Counted from the stretch's first letter, positions 25,276 to 33,931 are shown. The stretch: 34,090 nt of DNA from an uncultured Ruminococcus sp. (GCA_902783005.1 CACZPI010000027.1:1-34090), one strand, 5' to 3'. Notes: generated by a model not told the origin, from the sequence alone. Made by a program: numbers and translations.

Positions 25276-25758
25276 ATGGCAATGAACACCAATAATACTG
25301 ATGTCATGCGGGAAACCGGACAGAATTTCTACCAGAATTCTCTCAGATTTCTGGAGGAGCATGACAACATTCAGCAAAGTCTGAATGCCATCAGTGAAGC
25401 CCTTGGCACTTTCCAGAGCAGATTTGCCGTGCATGATGAAAATGTAGCGGAATTCCAAAAGGATCTTACCGCCGCCTCTGCACAATTAGAAGCAGTCTGG
25501 GAGAGCACCGCAGCCGATGCATTTGAAGAAACATTTGCACAATTCAACCGGTCAATGCAGGAATTGAGTGATACCCTTCAGGCAATCTCTGCACGAGGAG
25601 CTGATCTGAACAAACAGATCGCTGCTGTCGTTGATGTGATCAAGCAGAATGTACAGGATATGGCAGAGGTTTGCGACACCACCTGTGACAACTTTGAGGC
25701 GTATGCCGAAATCGAGGATCTCAATGAACGAAAGCTTGCCCATGCATTTGGACATTAA
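25276..25758 (+). CDS. WXG100-like protein (160 residues, W-E-S turn)
   Basis: A predicted helix-turn-helix secretion substrate. The turn motif W75-E76-S77 replaces the classical W-x-G and is flanked by long helices, as in Esx proteins. At 160 residues it is longer than the usual 100, with an extra C-terminal helical part ending H-A-F-G-H. There is no signal peptide. It follows the EssC-type ATPase by 68 bases and has the strongest ribosome site in the locus, AAAGGAGGTG at 25259-25268, as expected for an abundant substrate. It is probably the main exported Esx protein or an EssC-activating substrate. Dimerisation cannot be judged from sequence alone. Confidence 0.75.
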   Translation: MAMNTNNTDVMRETGQNFYQNSLRFLEEHDNIQQSLNAISEALGTFQSRFAVHDENVAEFQKDLTAASAQLEAVWESTAADAFEETFAQFNRSMQELSDTLQAISARGADLNKQIAAVVDVIKQNVQDMAEVCDTTCDNFEAYAEIEDLNERKLAHAFGH

Positions 25759-25776
25759 GAATCCGTCCGCAGCAAT

Positions 25777-25799
25777 CGGGAGCAGTACCCCTGCTCCCG
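25777..25799 (+). promoter_or_regulatory. hairpin inside the operon, after the WXG100-like gene
   Basis: CGGGAGCAG at 25777-25785 pairs with CTGCTCCCG at 25791-25799 around a 5-nt loop. No T-tract follows. It lies in the only gap of more than 100 bases inside the operon (25759-25871). A role in 3'-end protection or partial termination, raising the level of the upstream substrate gene, is plausible. Confidence 0.55.
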
Positions 25800-25871
25800 G
25801 AATGCTGTTCCATCTGAATGCTCCGGCAGAGCACTGAGATGAAGCAGCACCATCGAAAGGAGAGAGAAATC

Positions 25872-26336
25872 ATGGCCAGAACATCAATGGAGATCCAGCA
25901 GGACATCACACGCTGGAGCAATATTCTGAATGAAAACAGCAGCAGCGCAGGAAGCTATGCTTCGGAATGCACCGAGCTGCAGGAACGCATTTCCAGTCTG
26001 ACACAGCGGCGGCAGGCGCTCTATGACACCTATACCGAACTGGGAATGATGTGCGGGGCGCTGACAGCCGCGGTCGGTCTTGTGCAGGAATCGTGTGTGA
26101 TGAACACCGAAGGCAAGACGTATCTCGCAGATCAGATCGGACAGTACAAGTCACGCACCGAAGGGATCATCAATACCGCAGCCGGGGTTCTGGATTTCCA
26201 GTTGAAGCTGCTGAAAAAGAGCTTCTCAACGGCATCTGAAAACGCACAGTCTGCCAGCGGCAAAGCGGATACAGCAAGGCAGAAGCTGCTGGAACTGAAG
26301 AAGGAACTCACCGAAGCGGCTGACACAGAAGGATAA
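25872..26336 (+). CDS. small helical protein, candidate T7SS partner (YwqH/DUF5082-like)
   Basis: A 154-residue all-helical protein with heptad-like spacing over most of its length and no signal peptide, membrane helix or catalytic motif. It starts after GAAAGGAGAG at ATG 25872; an upstream in-frame ATG at 25818 has no ribosome site. Its place before a larger candidate substrate matches the small helical partners (Lap proteins, DUF5082/DUF5344 types) that accompany LXG effectors of T7SSb. It could act as targeting partner or chaperone for the product at 26680. Family membership is inferred from layout and helical character only. Confidence 0.65.
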   Translation: MARTSMEIQQDITRWSNILNENSSSAGSYASECTELQERISSLTQRRQALYDTYTELGMMCGALTAAVGLVQESCVMNTEGKTYLADQIGQYKSRTEGIINTAAGVLDFQLKLLKKSFSTASENAQSASGKADTARQKLLELKKELTEAADTEG

Positions 26337-26347
26337 GGAGGATTGCT

Positions 26348-26683
26348 ATGCTCGATTACAGCGGCAGCAGAGATGTGATCGTCAACGAAGAGGAATGGGA
26401 TGCCGTTTTGCAGGCACTCCGGACAAAGGATCAGGATCTGAAAATGATGCTGGCAAAATATCGTGATCTGCTCGATGACCTGGGGGACAAATGCTTTACC
26501 AAGGGGGCAGGGCATGATAATATTCTTTCCATGGCCTCGTCCATGAAGCTGCTTGACGAAGAGCTTGAACCGCTGTTCGGCAAGGCAGAAAAGATCATAC
26601 AGACATATATTTCCGAAGTTCAGACAATAGACCACTACGTTGAGGGCATGGTCCAGTCACAGGCCCCGGGAGGTAACACATGA
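26348..26683 (+). CDS. small WXG100-sized helical protein, candidate partner
   Basis: A 111-residue protein predicted to be mainly helical, beginning M-L-D-Y-S-G-S-R-D. It contains a central G-D-K-C-F-T-K-G turn between two helices, so it has the size and shape of an Esx-type hairpin but without the W-x-G residues. AAGGAGG overlaps the stop of the gene before it, and its own stop overlaps the next start as ATGA at 26680-26683. The coupling to the 615-residue product suggests a complex made in equal amounts. Function is inferred from context. Confidence 0.62.
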   Translation: MLDYSGSRDVIVNEEEWDAVLQALRTKDQDLKMMLAKYRDLLDDLGDKCFTKGAGHDNILSMASSMKLLDEELEPLFGKAEKIIQTYISEVQTIDHYVEGMVQSQAPGGNT

Positions 26684-28527
26684 GTATACATGATTACAGT
26701 AACGGCGCAGTAACGGAATTCCGGAGCTCCATGCTGAATCTGGAAGCCATGGTGGATGACTTTACCCTTACGACCGAAGGGATGGAATTCGCATGGGAGG
26801 ACGGCATTGTGGAGGCCTTTGTAGGCCGCATGACAGTGGCACTGATCAATGACATCAAAAAGGATCTGCGTAACCTGTTTGACAGCGCCGGGGGAACAGC
26901 GATCGTTACCGCCGGACATGTGGCACAGGAGGATGAAACAATAGCAGGGCAGTTTGATGATATCCTCCGGTCGATGGCTTTGCTTGAAAATGCTGTCAAG
27001 GGCGCTGCGGCCGTGCAGAACCGGTGTACCGGAACGAAATTTACAGCTGAGCCGGTTTGTGCGGATGTGGAGGAGATCATGACAAGGAACGTTGTTGCCG
27101 ATCACATCACAGAGTATGTTACCAAGGATGAGGACGGCCGGTATGTCTATGATTATGACAATATCCATGACCTGGTCATGAAGGGCAATTCCTTGCGCTC
27201 TGTGGATTACACGATCCTGCTCACGGTCATGGAAACCACCGCAGAAGGCGACCAGCTCGACACTGAGGCGATTTCCAGTATGTTTGCCTTTGACCGTGAG
27301 GAGGCCGGAACAGCAAGCAGGGTTCTGTCCAATCTTTATACGATCATGAACGGCCGCACAGAGGTCGTGATGCATGAGAATTCACAATATCTTTCCATGA
27401 CCACATATGAGATCAATCAGCTCAGCCCCGAGGAACAAGCGAAGGCACAGACGCTGAAAAACACCATTGCTGCGACGGATGTTGTGGAGGTGCTTGCAGT
27501 CGGCTATGAGGAAAACAGCCAATATAATATCCAGATCCATGAATTGGAAGACCGCAGCAGGGATTTGCAGGACAAAACAGATGCATACCGCGATCTGTGG
27601 ACAAGCAAGCTGATACGCCGTACAGGTCTTGATCCGATGAAAATGTATCAAAAAACGATAAAGGATTACACAGATAAGCAAAGTGATTGCAGCAGCACCA
27701 TCAGCGGTCTCGAAGCGATCAGCGGACCGATTACAGTGGATCCGGGGGCTGTGGTAATCTCCTTCAAAGCAGCTGACGATCAGGAAGTGACAGATGAGAT
27801 CAGGTACTATCAGATCCGGTCAGGTGACAGAGAATACGCGGTAGTAACTGAGCACGGTCTGATGAATGAACAGATCTACGCATTGCGCGAAAAACTTGAA
27901 GAAGTCGGCGGAGAGAATATGACTAAAAAACTGAACAGCCTGAAAATGGATACAGAGGAGACATTTGAGGAATATTCTGCCGAACAGATGACAGATGATA
28001 AAAAAATGAAAGAAACCATCGACGGCATCAAAAGTATCCCATTCGTCGGAAAAGTAGTCGGTGTGGGGCTTGATGCTGCCGCAACAGTTTACTATACATC
28101 TGAATCACTGGTCACCGGCGAAAACAACGACAATTATATATATGATTATGGAACTGGTTTACTCGATGACACAATATCGACTGTATCGCTGTTTTCCGGA
28201 GCGGATGCAGACGGTGCTGCCGAGCTCACGGAGAAGGCCGGTGAAGCGCTCTTTGATACCGCGAAAGACATGGGAGATGACTATAAAAAGAACAGCGAAC
28301 TCCGCGAGGAATATCAAAAAGAAATGCGCAGGCGTGTTGAGTATAATCAGAAAGTAGATGCCGCCAAGGATGCGTATGAGGCGATGGCCTACGCACACCA
28401 GAAGCTCAATCAGATGGGAGAGGAGGCTGCATCCATGTGGAACGTTCAGCACAAAAACGCTTTCGGTTCCATGACCATGTACTATGACGGCTACAATATC
28501 ACCACCAACACCTGCATAACAGATTAA
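26680..28527 (+). CDS. large candidate T7SS substrate, 615 residues
   Basis: A protein without a signal peptide. The first 110 residues form an Esx/LXG-like helical region. A middle region of alternating helices (about 220-330) carries an E-D-R-S-R-D-L-Q coiled-coil segment. A V-G-K-V-V-G-V-G-L-D-A-A-A-T hydrophobic stretch is at about 455, and the C-terminal part has long acidic-basic helices and ends G-Y-N-I-T-T-N-T-C-I-T-D. The hydrophobic stretch could insert in a membrane. I do not recognise a toxin domain or an immunity gene. Base composition from about 27650 to 28400 is more A/T-rich than the neighbours, which fits transfer or fast change in effector tails. The upstream small helical genes support reading it as an LXG-type module, but the N-terminal LXG motif is not clear. 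Confidence 0.6.
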   Translation: MSIHDYSNGAVTEFRSSMLNLEAMVDDFTLTTEGMEFAWEDGIVEAFVGRMTVALINDIKKDLRNLFDSAGGTAIVTAGHVAQEDETIAGQFDDILRSMALLENAVKGAAAVQNRCTGTKFTAEPVCADVEEIMTRNVVADHITEYVTKDEDGRYVYDYDNIHDLVMKGNSLRSVDYTILLTVMETTAEGDQLDTEAISSMFAFDREEAGTASRVLSNLYTIMNGRTEVVMHENSQYLSMTTYEINQLSPEEQAKAQTLKNTIAATDVVEVLAVGYEENSQYNIQIHELEDRSRDLQDKTDAYRDLWTSKLIRRTGLDPMKMYQKTIKDYTDKQSDCSSTISGLEAISGPITVDPGAVVISFKAADDQEVTDEIRYYQIRSGDREYAVVTEHGLMNEQIYALREKLEEVGGENMTKKLNSLKMDTEETFEEYSAEQMTDDKKMKETIDGIKSIPFVGKVVGVGLDAAATVYYTSESLVTGENNDNYIYDYGTGLLDDTISTVSLFSGADADGAAELTEKAGEALFDTAKDMGDDYKKNSELREEYQKEMRRRVEYNQKVDAAKDAYEAMAYAHQKLNQMGEEAASMWNVQHKNAFGSMTMYYDGYNITTNTCITD

Positions 28528-28545
28528 CAGAAAGGAGCCCCCGAA

Positions 28546-28833
28546 ATGTCTGATGATGTATTGGTAGTAGATATGGGCGGCGGGATAGAATACGACCTCG
28601 ACGCTATCAGCGAAGTCCTGAAATCCCTGAATGCACTGGCCGGTGAACCCGTCTCCGACCTGACCATTACCACGGCGAATCAGGGCGCCGTTCCCGACAA
28701 GCTGCAGGAGCTTGTGGGTGCATACAATTCCATGCACCATGCGCTGCAGGACTGCATCCGTGCCACAGCAAACGTTGTGCAGGAGGTGTACGATTCGCGG
28801 GTTGCACTTGACGGATTTGAAGTTATTTCGTAA
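28546..28833 (+). CDS. small helical protein, 95 residues
   Basis: A small acidic protein with two predicted helices around residues 15-35 and 55-85. It is of WXG100 size but lacks the W-x-G turn; the segment between the helices is T-I-T-T-A-N-Q-G. AAAGGAG precedes ATG 28546, and its stop is 13 bases before the leucine-rich-repeat gene. It may be another Esx-like partner or an adaptor for the gene before it. No motif allows a firmer call. Confidence 0.58.
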   Translation: MSDDVLVVDMGGGIEYDLDAISEVLKSLNALAGEPVSDLTITTANQGAVPDKLQELVGAYNSMHHALQDCIRATANVVQEVYDSRVALDGFEVIS

Positions 28834-28846
28834 GGAGAAGATCACA

Positions 28847-30823
28847 ATGAAAGCAAACAGAATCATTGCGGCTGCACTCGCACTGTGCATGTGCGGGGCT
28901 GCCGCACCGGCTATGCTGGAACATGAAGCATACAGCGTGAGTGCCGCTTCCCTCAAAGGCGGCTACAGTGAGGTCACCTCGGGATGGCTGACATTCCGGG
29001 TGTATGATGACCATGCGGAGATCATCGGTCTGAGCACCAGTGCATCGGGAACACTCAGTATCCCGTCAACAGTCAACGGCGTTCCGGTGACTGCATGGAA
29101 TGCCACACCATTTAAAAGCAATTATGATAACTACAACAATCAGATCACCGGCATCTACTTTCCGGAAACCCTGACACAGTGGATCGAGGATAGTGATGCA
29201 ACCATTCATAACGGCATCAATCTGCTCACCTGTTTCAGGAACCTTGCTGCGATTACGGTTTCTGCATCCAATCCCGCATTTACGGCAAAGGATAATATCC
29301 TGTACAGCAAGGACATGCATACCGTATATTTCTGTCCGCGAGTTAAAAATCTCGACAGTTATACAATACCCTCTACGATCACAACCATTTTTGAGGCGGC
29401 CTTTTCCGGCATTGGTATCAAAACGCTCAAACTTCCAAGCGGGGTAAAACAGATAGGTGAATCGGCTTTCAAAGGCTGCGATGCACTCGAAAGTGTGACC
29501 ATCCCGGAGGGAGTGACCTCGATTGGCTCATTTGCATTTTGTGGGTGTGAACAACTGACCAAAGTCAGCATCTCTTCTACGGTAACTGAAATCGGCAGCA
29601 ATGCCTTCTGGACTGATCCCATGCTCAGCGCCATTCAGGTAGCGGAAAACAATTCCAATTATTCCTCTTTGGATGGTGTGCTGATGGATAAGGCACAGTC
29701 TTCACTGATTTGTTACCCGGCCGGGAAAACGGACACCTATTATACAATACCGGATTCGGTAAGCAGGATTGAAAATGATGCTTTTTATCGTAATCCCTAT
29801 CTGGCGTTTCCGACCATTCCGGATTCTGTGACATATATCGGAGAGTATGCATTCAGCAGATGCGACAGTCTTTCAGCCGTCACACTGCCGAAGCATCTCG
29901 ATAAGCTCAAACACGATGCATTCGGCAACTGCCCGCGGCTGTATTCGGTATCCATCCCGGTCATTCCCCGATTCATTGACGGAGACGCATTCACTAACTC
30001 CGCTTGGTTCCTTGCAAAGCAAAAGCAGGATCCTATGGTCATTGTTGGTTCGCTTCTGCTCAATGGCGCGGCCTGCAAGGGAGAAGTCACGATCCCGGAT
30101 ACTGTGACAGAGATCGCTGACGATGCATTTATTGCAAATAAAGATATTACCGGTATTACCATTCCCTCCTCAGTCACGAAAATACATCAAGGCGTCTTCG
30201 CTTCGTGCGAAAACCTGAAAACCGTAAGGCTTCCGGATAGTCTAACTACTTTGAATAATACTCTTTTCCAGTTCTGCACCATTCTGACAACAGTCAATAT
30301 ACCGGAAAATGCCGTCTACATTGCATATGGCACATTTGGAAGCTGCTCCTCACTGCAAAGTGTTACTCTTCCGGAAAAGGTCAAAAAAGTATATGAAGGA
30401 GCCTTCAACAACTGCACGAATCTGAAGGAGGTCACCATTCTGAACCGTGACTGCGATCTGACACAGGAAAGACTCTTTACCAACAGCTCAAGCCGTGACG
30501 CAAACGGTAACTATACCAGCACCTTCACCGGCGTGATCCGCGGCTACGCCGGCTCCACCGCAGAGGCCTATGCGAAACAGTACGGCTACAAATTCGAGGC
30601 GCTGCCGGAGGACGAGCCCGCCTGGGGCGACATTGACGGGAACGGCTCTGTCGAGCTGGTCGATGTCATTTTGCTCAACAGGAACATCCTCGGCATGGAA
30701 CAGCTCAGCGCTCAGTCGCAGAAAAATGCCGATGTCAACGGCGACAGTGCCATTGATTCCACCGATTCCCTGCTCATTCTCAAATCGCTTGTCAGCCTCG
30801 TCACCCTGCCGGTACAGTCCTGA
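28847..30823 (+). CDS. secreted BspA-type leucine-rich-repeat protein with dockerin
   Basis: A 658-residue exported protein. A signal peptide covers about residues 1-35. After a beta-rich start come about ten LRR_5 (BspA-like) repeats of the form I-P-x-x-V-T-x-I-G-x-x-A-F-x-x-C from about 200 to 560, and the usual closing segment G-Y-A-G-S-T-A-E-A-Y-A. A type I dockerin is at about 594-652; its first loop has Glu for Asp and its second is complete. BspA-type repeats bind host or matrix proteins. It would leave by the Sec route and sit on the scaffold, yet it is embedded in the secretion locus. I start at ATG 28847 after AAGGAG; an ATG at 28712 lies inside the previous gene. Confidence 0.88.
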   Translation: MKANRIIAAALALCMCGAAAPAMLEHEAYSVSAASLKGGYSEVTSGWLTFRVYDDHAEIIGLSTSASGTLSIPSTVNGVPVTAWNATPFKSNYDNYNNQITGIYFPETLTQWIEDSDATIHNGINLLTCFRNLAAITVSASNPAFTAKDNILYSKDMHTVYFCPRVKNLDSYTIPSTITTIFEAAFSGIGIKTLKLPSGVKQIGESAFKGCDALESVTIPEGVTSIGSFAFCGCEQLTKVSISSTVTEIGSNAFWTDPMLSAIQVAENNSNYSSLDGVLMDKAQSSLICYPAGKTDTYYTIPDSVSRIENDAFYRNPYLAFPTIPDSVTYIGEYAFSRCDSLSAVTLPKHLDKLKHDAFGNCPRLYSVSIPVIPRFIDGDAFTNSAWFLAKQKQDPMVIVGSLLLNGAACKGEVTIPDTVTEIADDAFIANKDITGITIPSSVTKIHQGVFASCENLKTVRLPDSLTTLNNTLFQFCTILTTVNIPENAVYIAYGTFGSCSSLQSVTLPEKVKKVYEGAFNNCTNLKEVTILNRDCDLTQERLFTNSSSRDANGNYTSTFTGVIRGYAGSTAEAYAKQYGYKFEALPEDEPAWGDIDGNGSVELVDVILLNRNILGMEQLSAQSQKNADVNGDSAIDSTDSLLILKSLVSLVTLPVQS

Positions 30824-30840
30824 CTGAAAGGAAGAATACT

Positions 30841-31815
30841 ATGAATTACCAGATGCAGCAAAGCGGCGGAGAGGATCTCAACCGCAATGCCATGATCGTC
30901 TACCTGAATAATATGCGGATCATCGAAACCGTCCTCTACCAGTCCAGAAAAGCCAGAGAACGCATGGACTCCGAGCTTTCCAGCCTCGATGCCGCGGAAA
31001 AAAATGCGCAGGACAGACTGAAGTATGCCAGAAGCAACGTGACTGACGGCAAAATGACCGGCGATGACAAGGCAAATACAGCCTGGACTGTCACAATGTG
31101 CATTTTTGCTGGTGCGATCATATTTTTGATCAGTCTTGGCCTGAATTGGGTGCTTGAGGAATTTCTTGGCTTCGGCGGGAAACATCTGATCCTGAAATTC
31201 TTTCAGCTTGTCGGTCTGATTATTGCCATTGGCGGCCCCATTTTTTATATAAAGAATGGCAAAACCGAGGCGAAGGACAGACAGCAGCACTCCATCTCCA
31301 ATGTTTCCGACCAGGAACAGGCTTTGCAGGAGGCACAAAGCCGCGCACAGGAGGCACACCGCCAGTATGATGCCCCGCTTGCAAAAATCTCTGAGCAGAT
31401 CCGCACCTATGAGAATATGCGCGACAACGGCTACGCCCTGAATCTGATCCCCTACTCCTCCAATGACGCGACCAACTGCCGGACATTGCAGGGCGTTCTG
31501 TTCCTGTATGAATTCATGTCCACCTCCCGCGAGAATTTCACCACCGCACTTGCACATTACAAGTATGAGCTCATCGTCAACCGCCTCGATACGCTCATCG
31601 GTCAGGTGAATTCCGTAATCAGCAACCAGGAGGCGATCCTCCGGAACCAGGAACAGACCCTCCGGGAAGTCCGGAATTCCGGCCAGCGCATCGGTGAGAG
31701 CCTCGAAGCGATCCGCGATTATGACAGCATCATCGCCCAGAACAGCGAGCTGCAAACCGCAATGAACCGGGAATCCCTCTATTACCAGAGAGTCACCTAC
31801 ATCAGAAATCTGTGA
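30841..31815 (+). CDS. two-helix membrane protein with coiled coils
   Basis: A 324-residue protein. The cytosolic N-terminal helix of about 75 residues is followed by two membrane helices at about 80-104 and 117-138, and a long C-terminal part with coiled-coil segments at about 150-190 and 250-310. Both tails should face the cytosol. No catalytic or metal motif is seen. It closes the operon with its own AAAGGAA site. Coiled-coil membrane proteins can tether or cap secretion machines, but I cannot place it in a known T7SS family. Confidence 0.65.
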   Translation: MNYQMQQSGGEDLNRNAMIVYLNNMRIIETVLYQSRKARERMDSELSSLDAAEKNAQDRLKYARSNVTDGKMTGDDKANTAWTVTMCIFAGAIIFLISLGLNWVLEEFLGFGGKHLILKFFQLVGLIIAIGGPIFYIKNGKTEAKDRQQHSISNVSDQEQALQEAQSRAQEAHRQYDAPLAKISEQIRTYENMRDNGYALNLIPYSSNDATNCRTLQGVLFLYEFMSTSRENFTTALAHYKYELIVNRLDTLIGQVNSVISNQEAILRNQEQTLREVRNSGQRIGESLEAIRDYDSIIAQNSELQTAMNRESLYYQRVTYIRNL

Positions 31816-31826
31816 TTTTTCCGCAC

Positions 31827-31857
31827 TGCCCCCTCTCCCCGTCCGGAAAAGGGGGCA
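31827..31857 (+). terminator. hairpin at the end of the secretion operon
   Basis: TGCCCCCT at 31827-31834 pairs with AGGGGGCA at 31850-31857 across a 15-nt loop. The T-tract after it is poor, so termination may be incomplete. Confidence 0.5.
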
Positions 31858-31878
31858 TATCTGCATCCGGAATAGCAA

Positions 31879-31907
31879 TTGACATTTTACACAAAATATG
31901 GTACAAT
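31879..31907 (+). promoter_or_regulatory. consensus sigma-A promoter with extended -10
   Basis: TTGACA at 31879-31884 and TACAAT at 31902-31907 are 17 bases apart, and TGG before the -10 gives an extended -10 box. A 7-bp hairpin (31922-31928 with 31938-31944) lies in the leader before the start at 31967. Confidence 0.9.
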
Positions 31908-31966
31908 ATTGTTGAAACTGCCTGCACGCTCAGCATGCAGGCCTGCACACAAAAGGGGGTATCTGT

Positions 31967-33877
31967 ATGAACATCCGAAAAGCCATTGCAGCTGCCGTTT
32001 CGCTTTGCCTTGTGGCCGGGACAGTCTGCCTGCCGCTGACGGTTTCCGCAGCCGATCCGGCATGCAGGGAAATTGATCCGCTGCAGTACACCTATGAAAT
32101 TTATCCGCTGCTGGCACCTTTCAATGAATATTTCTTCGTCAGGACGGACAATCCCCATCCGGAATCCTTTCGGTTTTCGGACAAGGATTCTCCGTATTCG
32201 GAGACATCGGTCATCTACAACGAGGACAAGCTCTATGCCGATGTCGAATACGAAAATCCGGAAATGTACCGCGTCAACGGCGGCTATCTTTTCAAGAGCT
32301 TCACGACCAACGGCGGCGAGGTGACTCTCCAGATCCAGCAGGACATCACCAGAGCCGAATTCAATACCGAGATCTACGGCACGCCGGATCCGGAGACGAC
32401 CGGCTATTCTCCCTACCACGGAATGCCCGTCGGCTCCTACGATCAGCATTACGAAAACAGCTGGGCGTATTCCATCGTCGGCTATTACAAATGGGTTGAC
32501 TCCGATCTGACCTTCACGCTGCCTCCGCTGGTGGATGACTGTGATTATCTGATCCAGACCTACGGCACGGAAGCGGATTTCTTCTCCAATATGTCTGCCG
32601 TCCAGAGCGGCTTTTCCTCGGTCTGCCTGTACAGCGGCTCCTATATCCGCGGCGAGGTGTACCGCTCAGGCGACCGGGACTGGCATCTGACACCCGGTTA
32701 TCATGTGGATCAGAGCTTCTATATTTACAGTCCCTTTGACCGCAGGGATAACCAATCCCTGTTTGCCTCTGCGATCTATCCGTACCGCTATGATTCCCTG
32801 GGATTCCCCGGCATGATGGGGCAGGTCTCCAAGCGTCTGAGTGACGAATCCACCTATGAATGGAGCAGCACAAGCCATGCTAACATCAATGTGACCTATC
32901 AGGGCGAAACCAAAACCTACGGCGGCCAGGGCAACGGCGAGGGGCAGGGACTGACCGCAGACAAGCTCACGCATACATTTACATTCGGGGATCAGGATGA
33001 ATCCCTCACCCTGCAGGATGCCAGAGCCCTTCTGGATGCCTATGCCGCAATGGAAATGGAGGATGACATTCCGCGTGAGGACGAGCTGACCTGGGCGAAG
33101 ATCTATGATGTCGTCGGAGACGGTGCATGGGTCGATATGGGCGGCTACTACACCTACCTGTACCAGAAGGACGACCGGGCTTCCTTCAGCTCGGATGAAT
33201 GGGGCGTCGGCAATCAGATCTACTGGGGCGGCAGCCTGGGCTATTGCCGGGATACCTGGGTAGACGGCCGGTATATCAACAAGACCTTCGTCAAGGGCGC
33301 CACGCTGGAGGAGCATCCGGAAAGCGCCGTCATGCTGACACAGGTCACCGTGCCGGAGATCACGGATTACGAACGGAAATGGGATTCCGCATCCGGCGGC
33401 TATGTTTATTCGTCCGCGCAGCTCGGTGAGACCGTGCAGAAGAATGTGCTGTACAGGTATGATGCCGAAGCGCAGGTCTGGAAGGCGAATGTCACCTGGG
33501 GCGGGTACGATTATAATTTCGCGACATTCCAGACGCTTGCAGATCAGGGTGTGATCGCTCAGAATGACCTGGATCCGCTGATCCTGACCCGCGAGGAGGT
33601 CGAAGCACTGATCGCTGCCGGGAATTCTGCCGCCGATCCGGATTCGGGATTCATCTTTGACGGCTACTCTCCGCAGGGAACGCCCTTCCTGAAGGGTGAC
33701 TGCAACAGCGACAGCAAATGCAGCGTTCTGGATGTCATTTTGCTGCAAAAATGGCTCCTTGCCGTTCCCGACACCTCGCTGGACAACTGGCGCAACGTGG
33801 ATCTGACAGGAGACAGAAAGCTCGATGTATTCGATCTCGGCTTGCTGAAAAGCAGACTGCTGAGCCAGAAATCGTGA
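31967..33877 (+). CDS. secreted dockerin protein of unknown fold
   Basis: A 636-residue exported protein. The signal peptide is about residues 1-29, ending V-S-A-A-D. Residues 30-570 are rich in Tyr, Asp, Gly and Ser and look beta-stranded, without a family I recognise. A type I dockerin is at about 577-632: the first loop is D-C-N-S-D-S-K-C-S-V-L-D (Ser for Asp at position nine) and the second is D-L-T-G-D-R-K-L-D-V-F-D (Thr for Asn at position three). Its own strong promoter and an AAAAGGGGG site set it apart from the operon before it. Candidate roles are adhesin or novel enzyme on the scaffold. Confidence 0.85.
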   Translation: MNIRKAIAAAVSLCLVAGTVCLPLTVSAADPACREIDPLQYTYEIYPLLAPFNEYFFVRTDNPHPESFRFSDKDSPYSETSVIYNEDKLYADVEYENPEMYRVNGGYLFKSFTTNGGEVTLQIQQDITRAEFNTEIYGTPDPETTGYSPYHGMPVGSYDQHYENSWAYSIVGYYKWVDSDLTFTLPPLVDDCDYLIQTYGTEADFFSNMSAVQSGFSSVCLYSGSYIRGEVYRSGDRDWHLTPGYHVDQSFYIYSPFDRRDNQSLFASAIYPYRYDSLGFPGMMGQVSKRLSDESTYEWSSTSHANINVTYQGETKTYGGQGNGEGQGLTADKLTHTFTFGDQDESLTLQDARALLDAYAAMEMEDDIPREDELTWAKIYDVVGDGAWVDMGGYYTYLYQKDDRASFSSDEWGVGNQIYWGGSLGYCRDTWVDGRYINKTFVKGATLEEHPESAVMLTQVTVPEITDYERKWDSASGGYVYSSAQLGETVQKNVLYRYDAEAQVWKANVTWGGYDYNFATFQTLADQGVIAQNDLDPLILTREEVEALIAAGNSAADPDSGFIFDGYSPQGTPFLKGDCNSDSKCSVLDVILLQKWLLAVPDTSLDNWRNVDLTGDRKLDVFDLGLLKSRLLSQKS

Positions 33878-33913
33878 TGCTTCTGCAAGAGGAGAGCCTC
33901 TCCCGGAAGCATC
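33876..33913 (+). terminator. nested hairpin after the last dockerin gene
   Basis: GATGCTTC at 33876-33883 pairs with GAAGCATC at 33906-33913, with an inner AGAGG/CCTCT stem. It begins inside the stop codon. There is no T-tract, so this is a weak terminator at best. Confidence 0.4.
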
Positions 33914-33931
33914 CTTGCTGACAGGCTAAAA

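Noticed and set aside
26680-28527. Calling the 615-residue product a toxin
   Set aside because: No recognisable nuclease, NADase, lipase or pore domain and no clear immunity gene; only its position suggests an effector.
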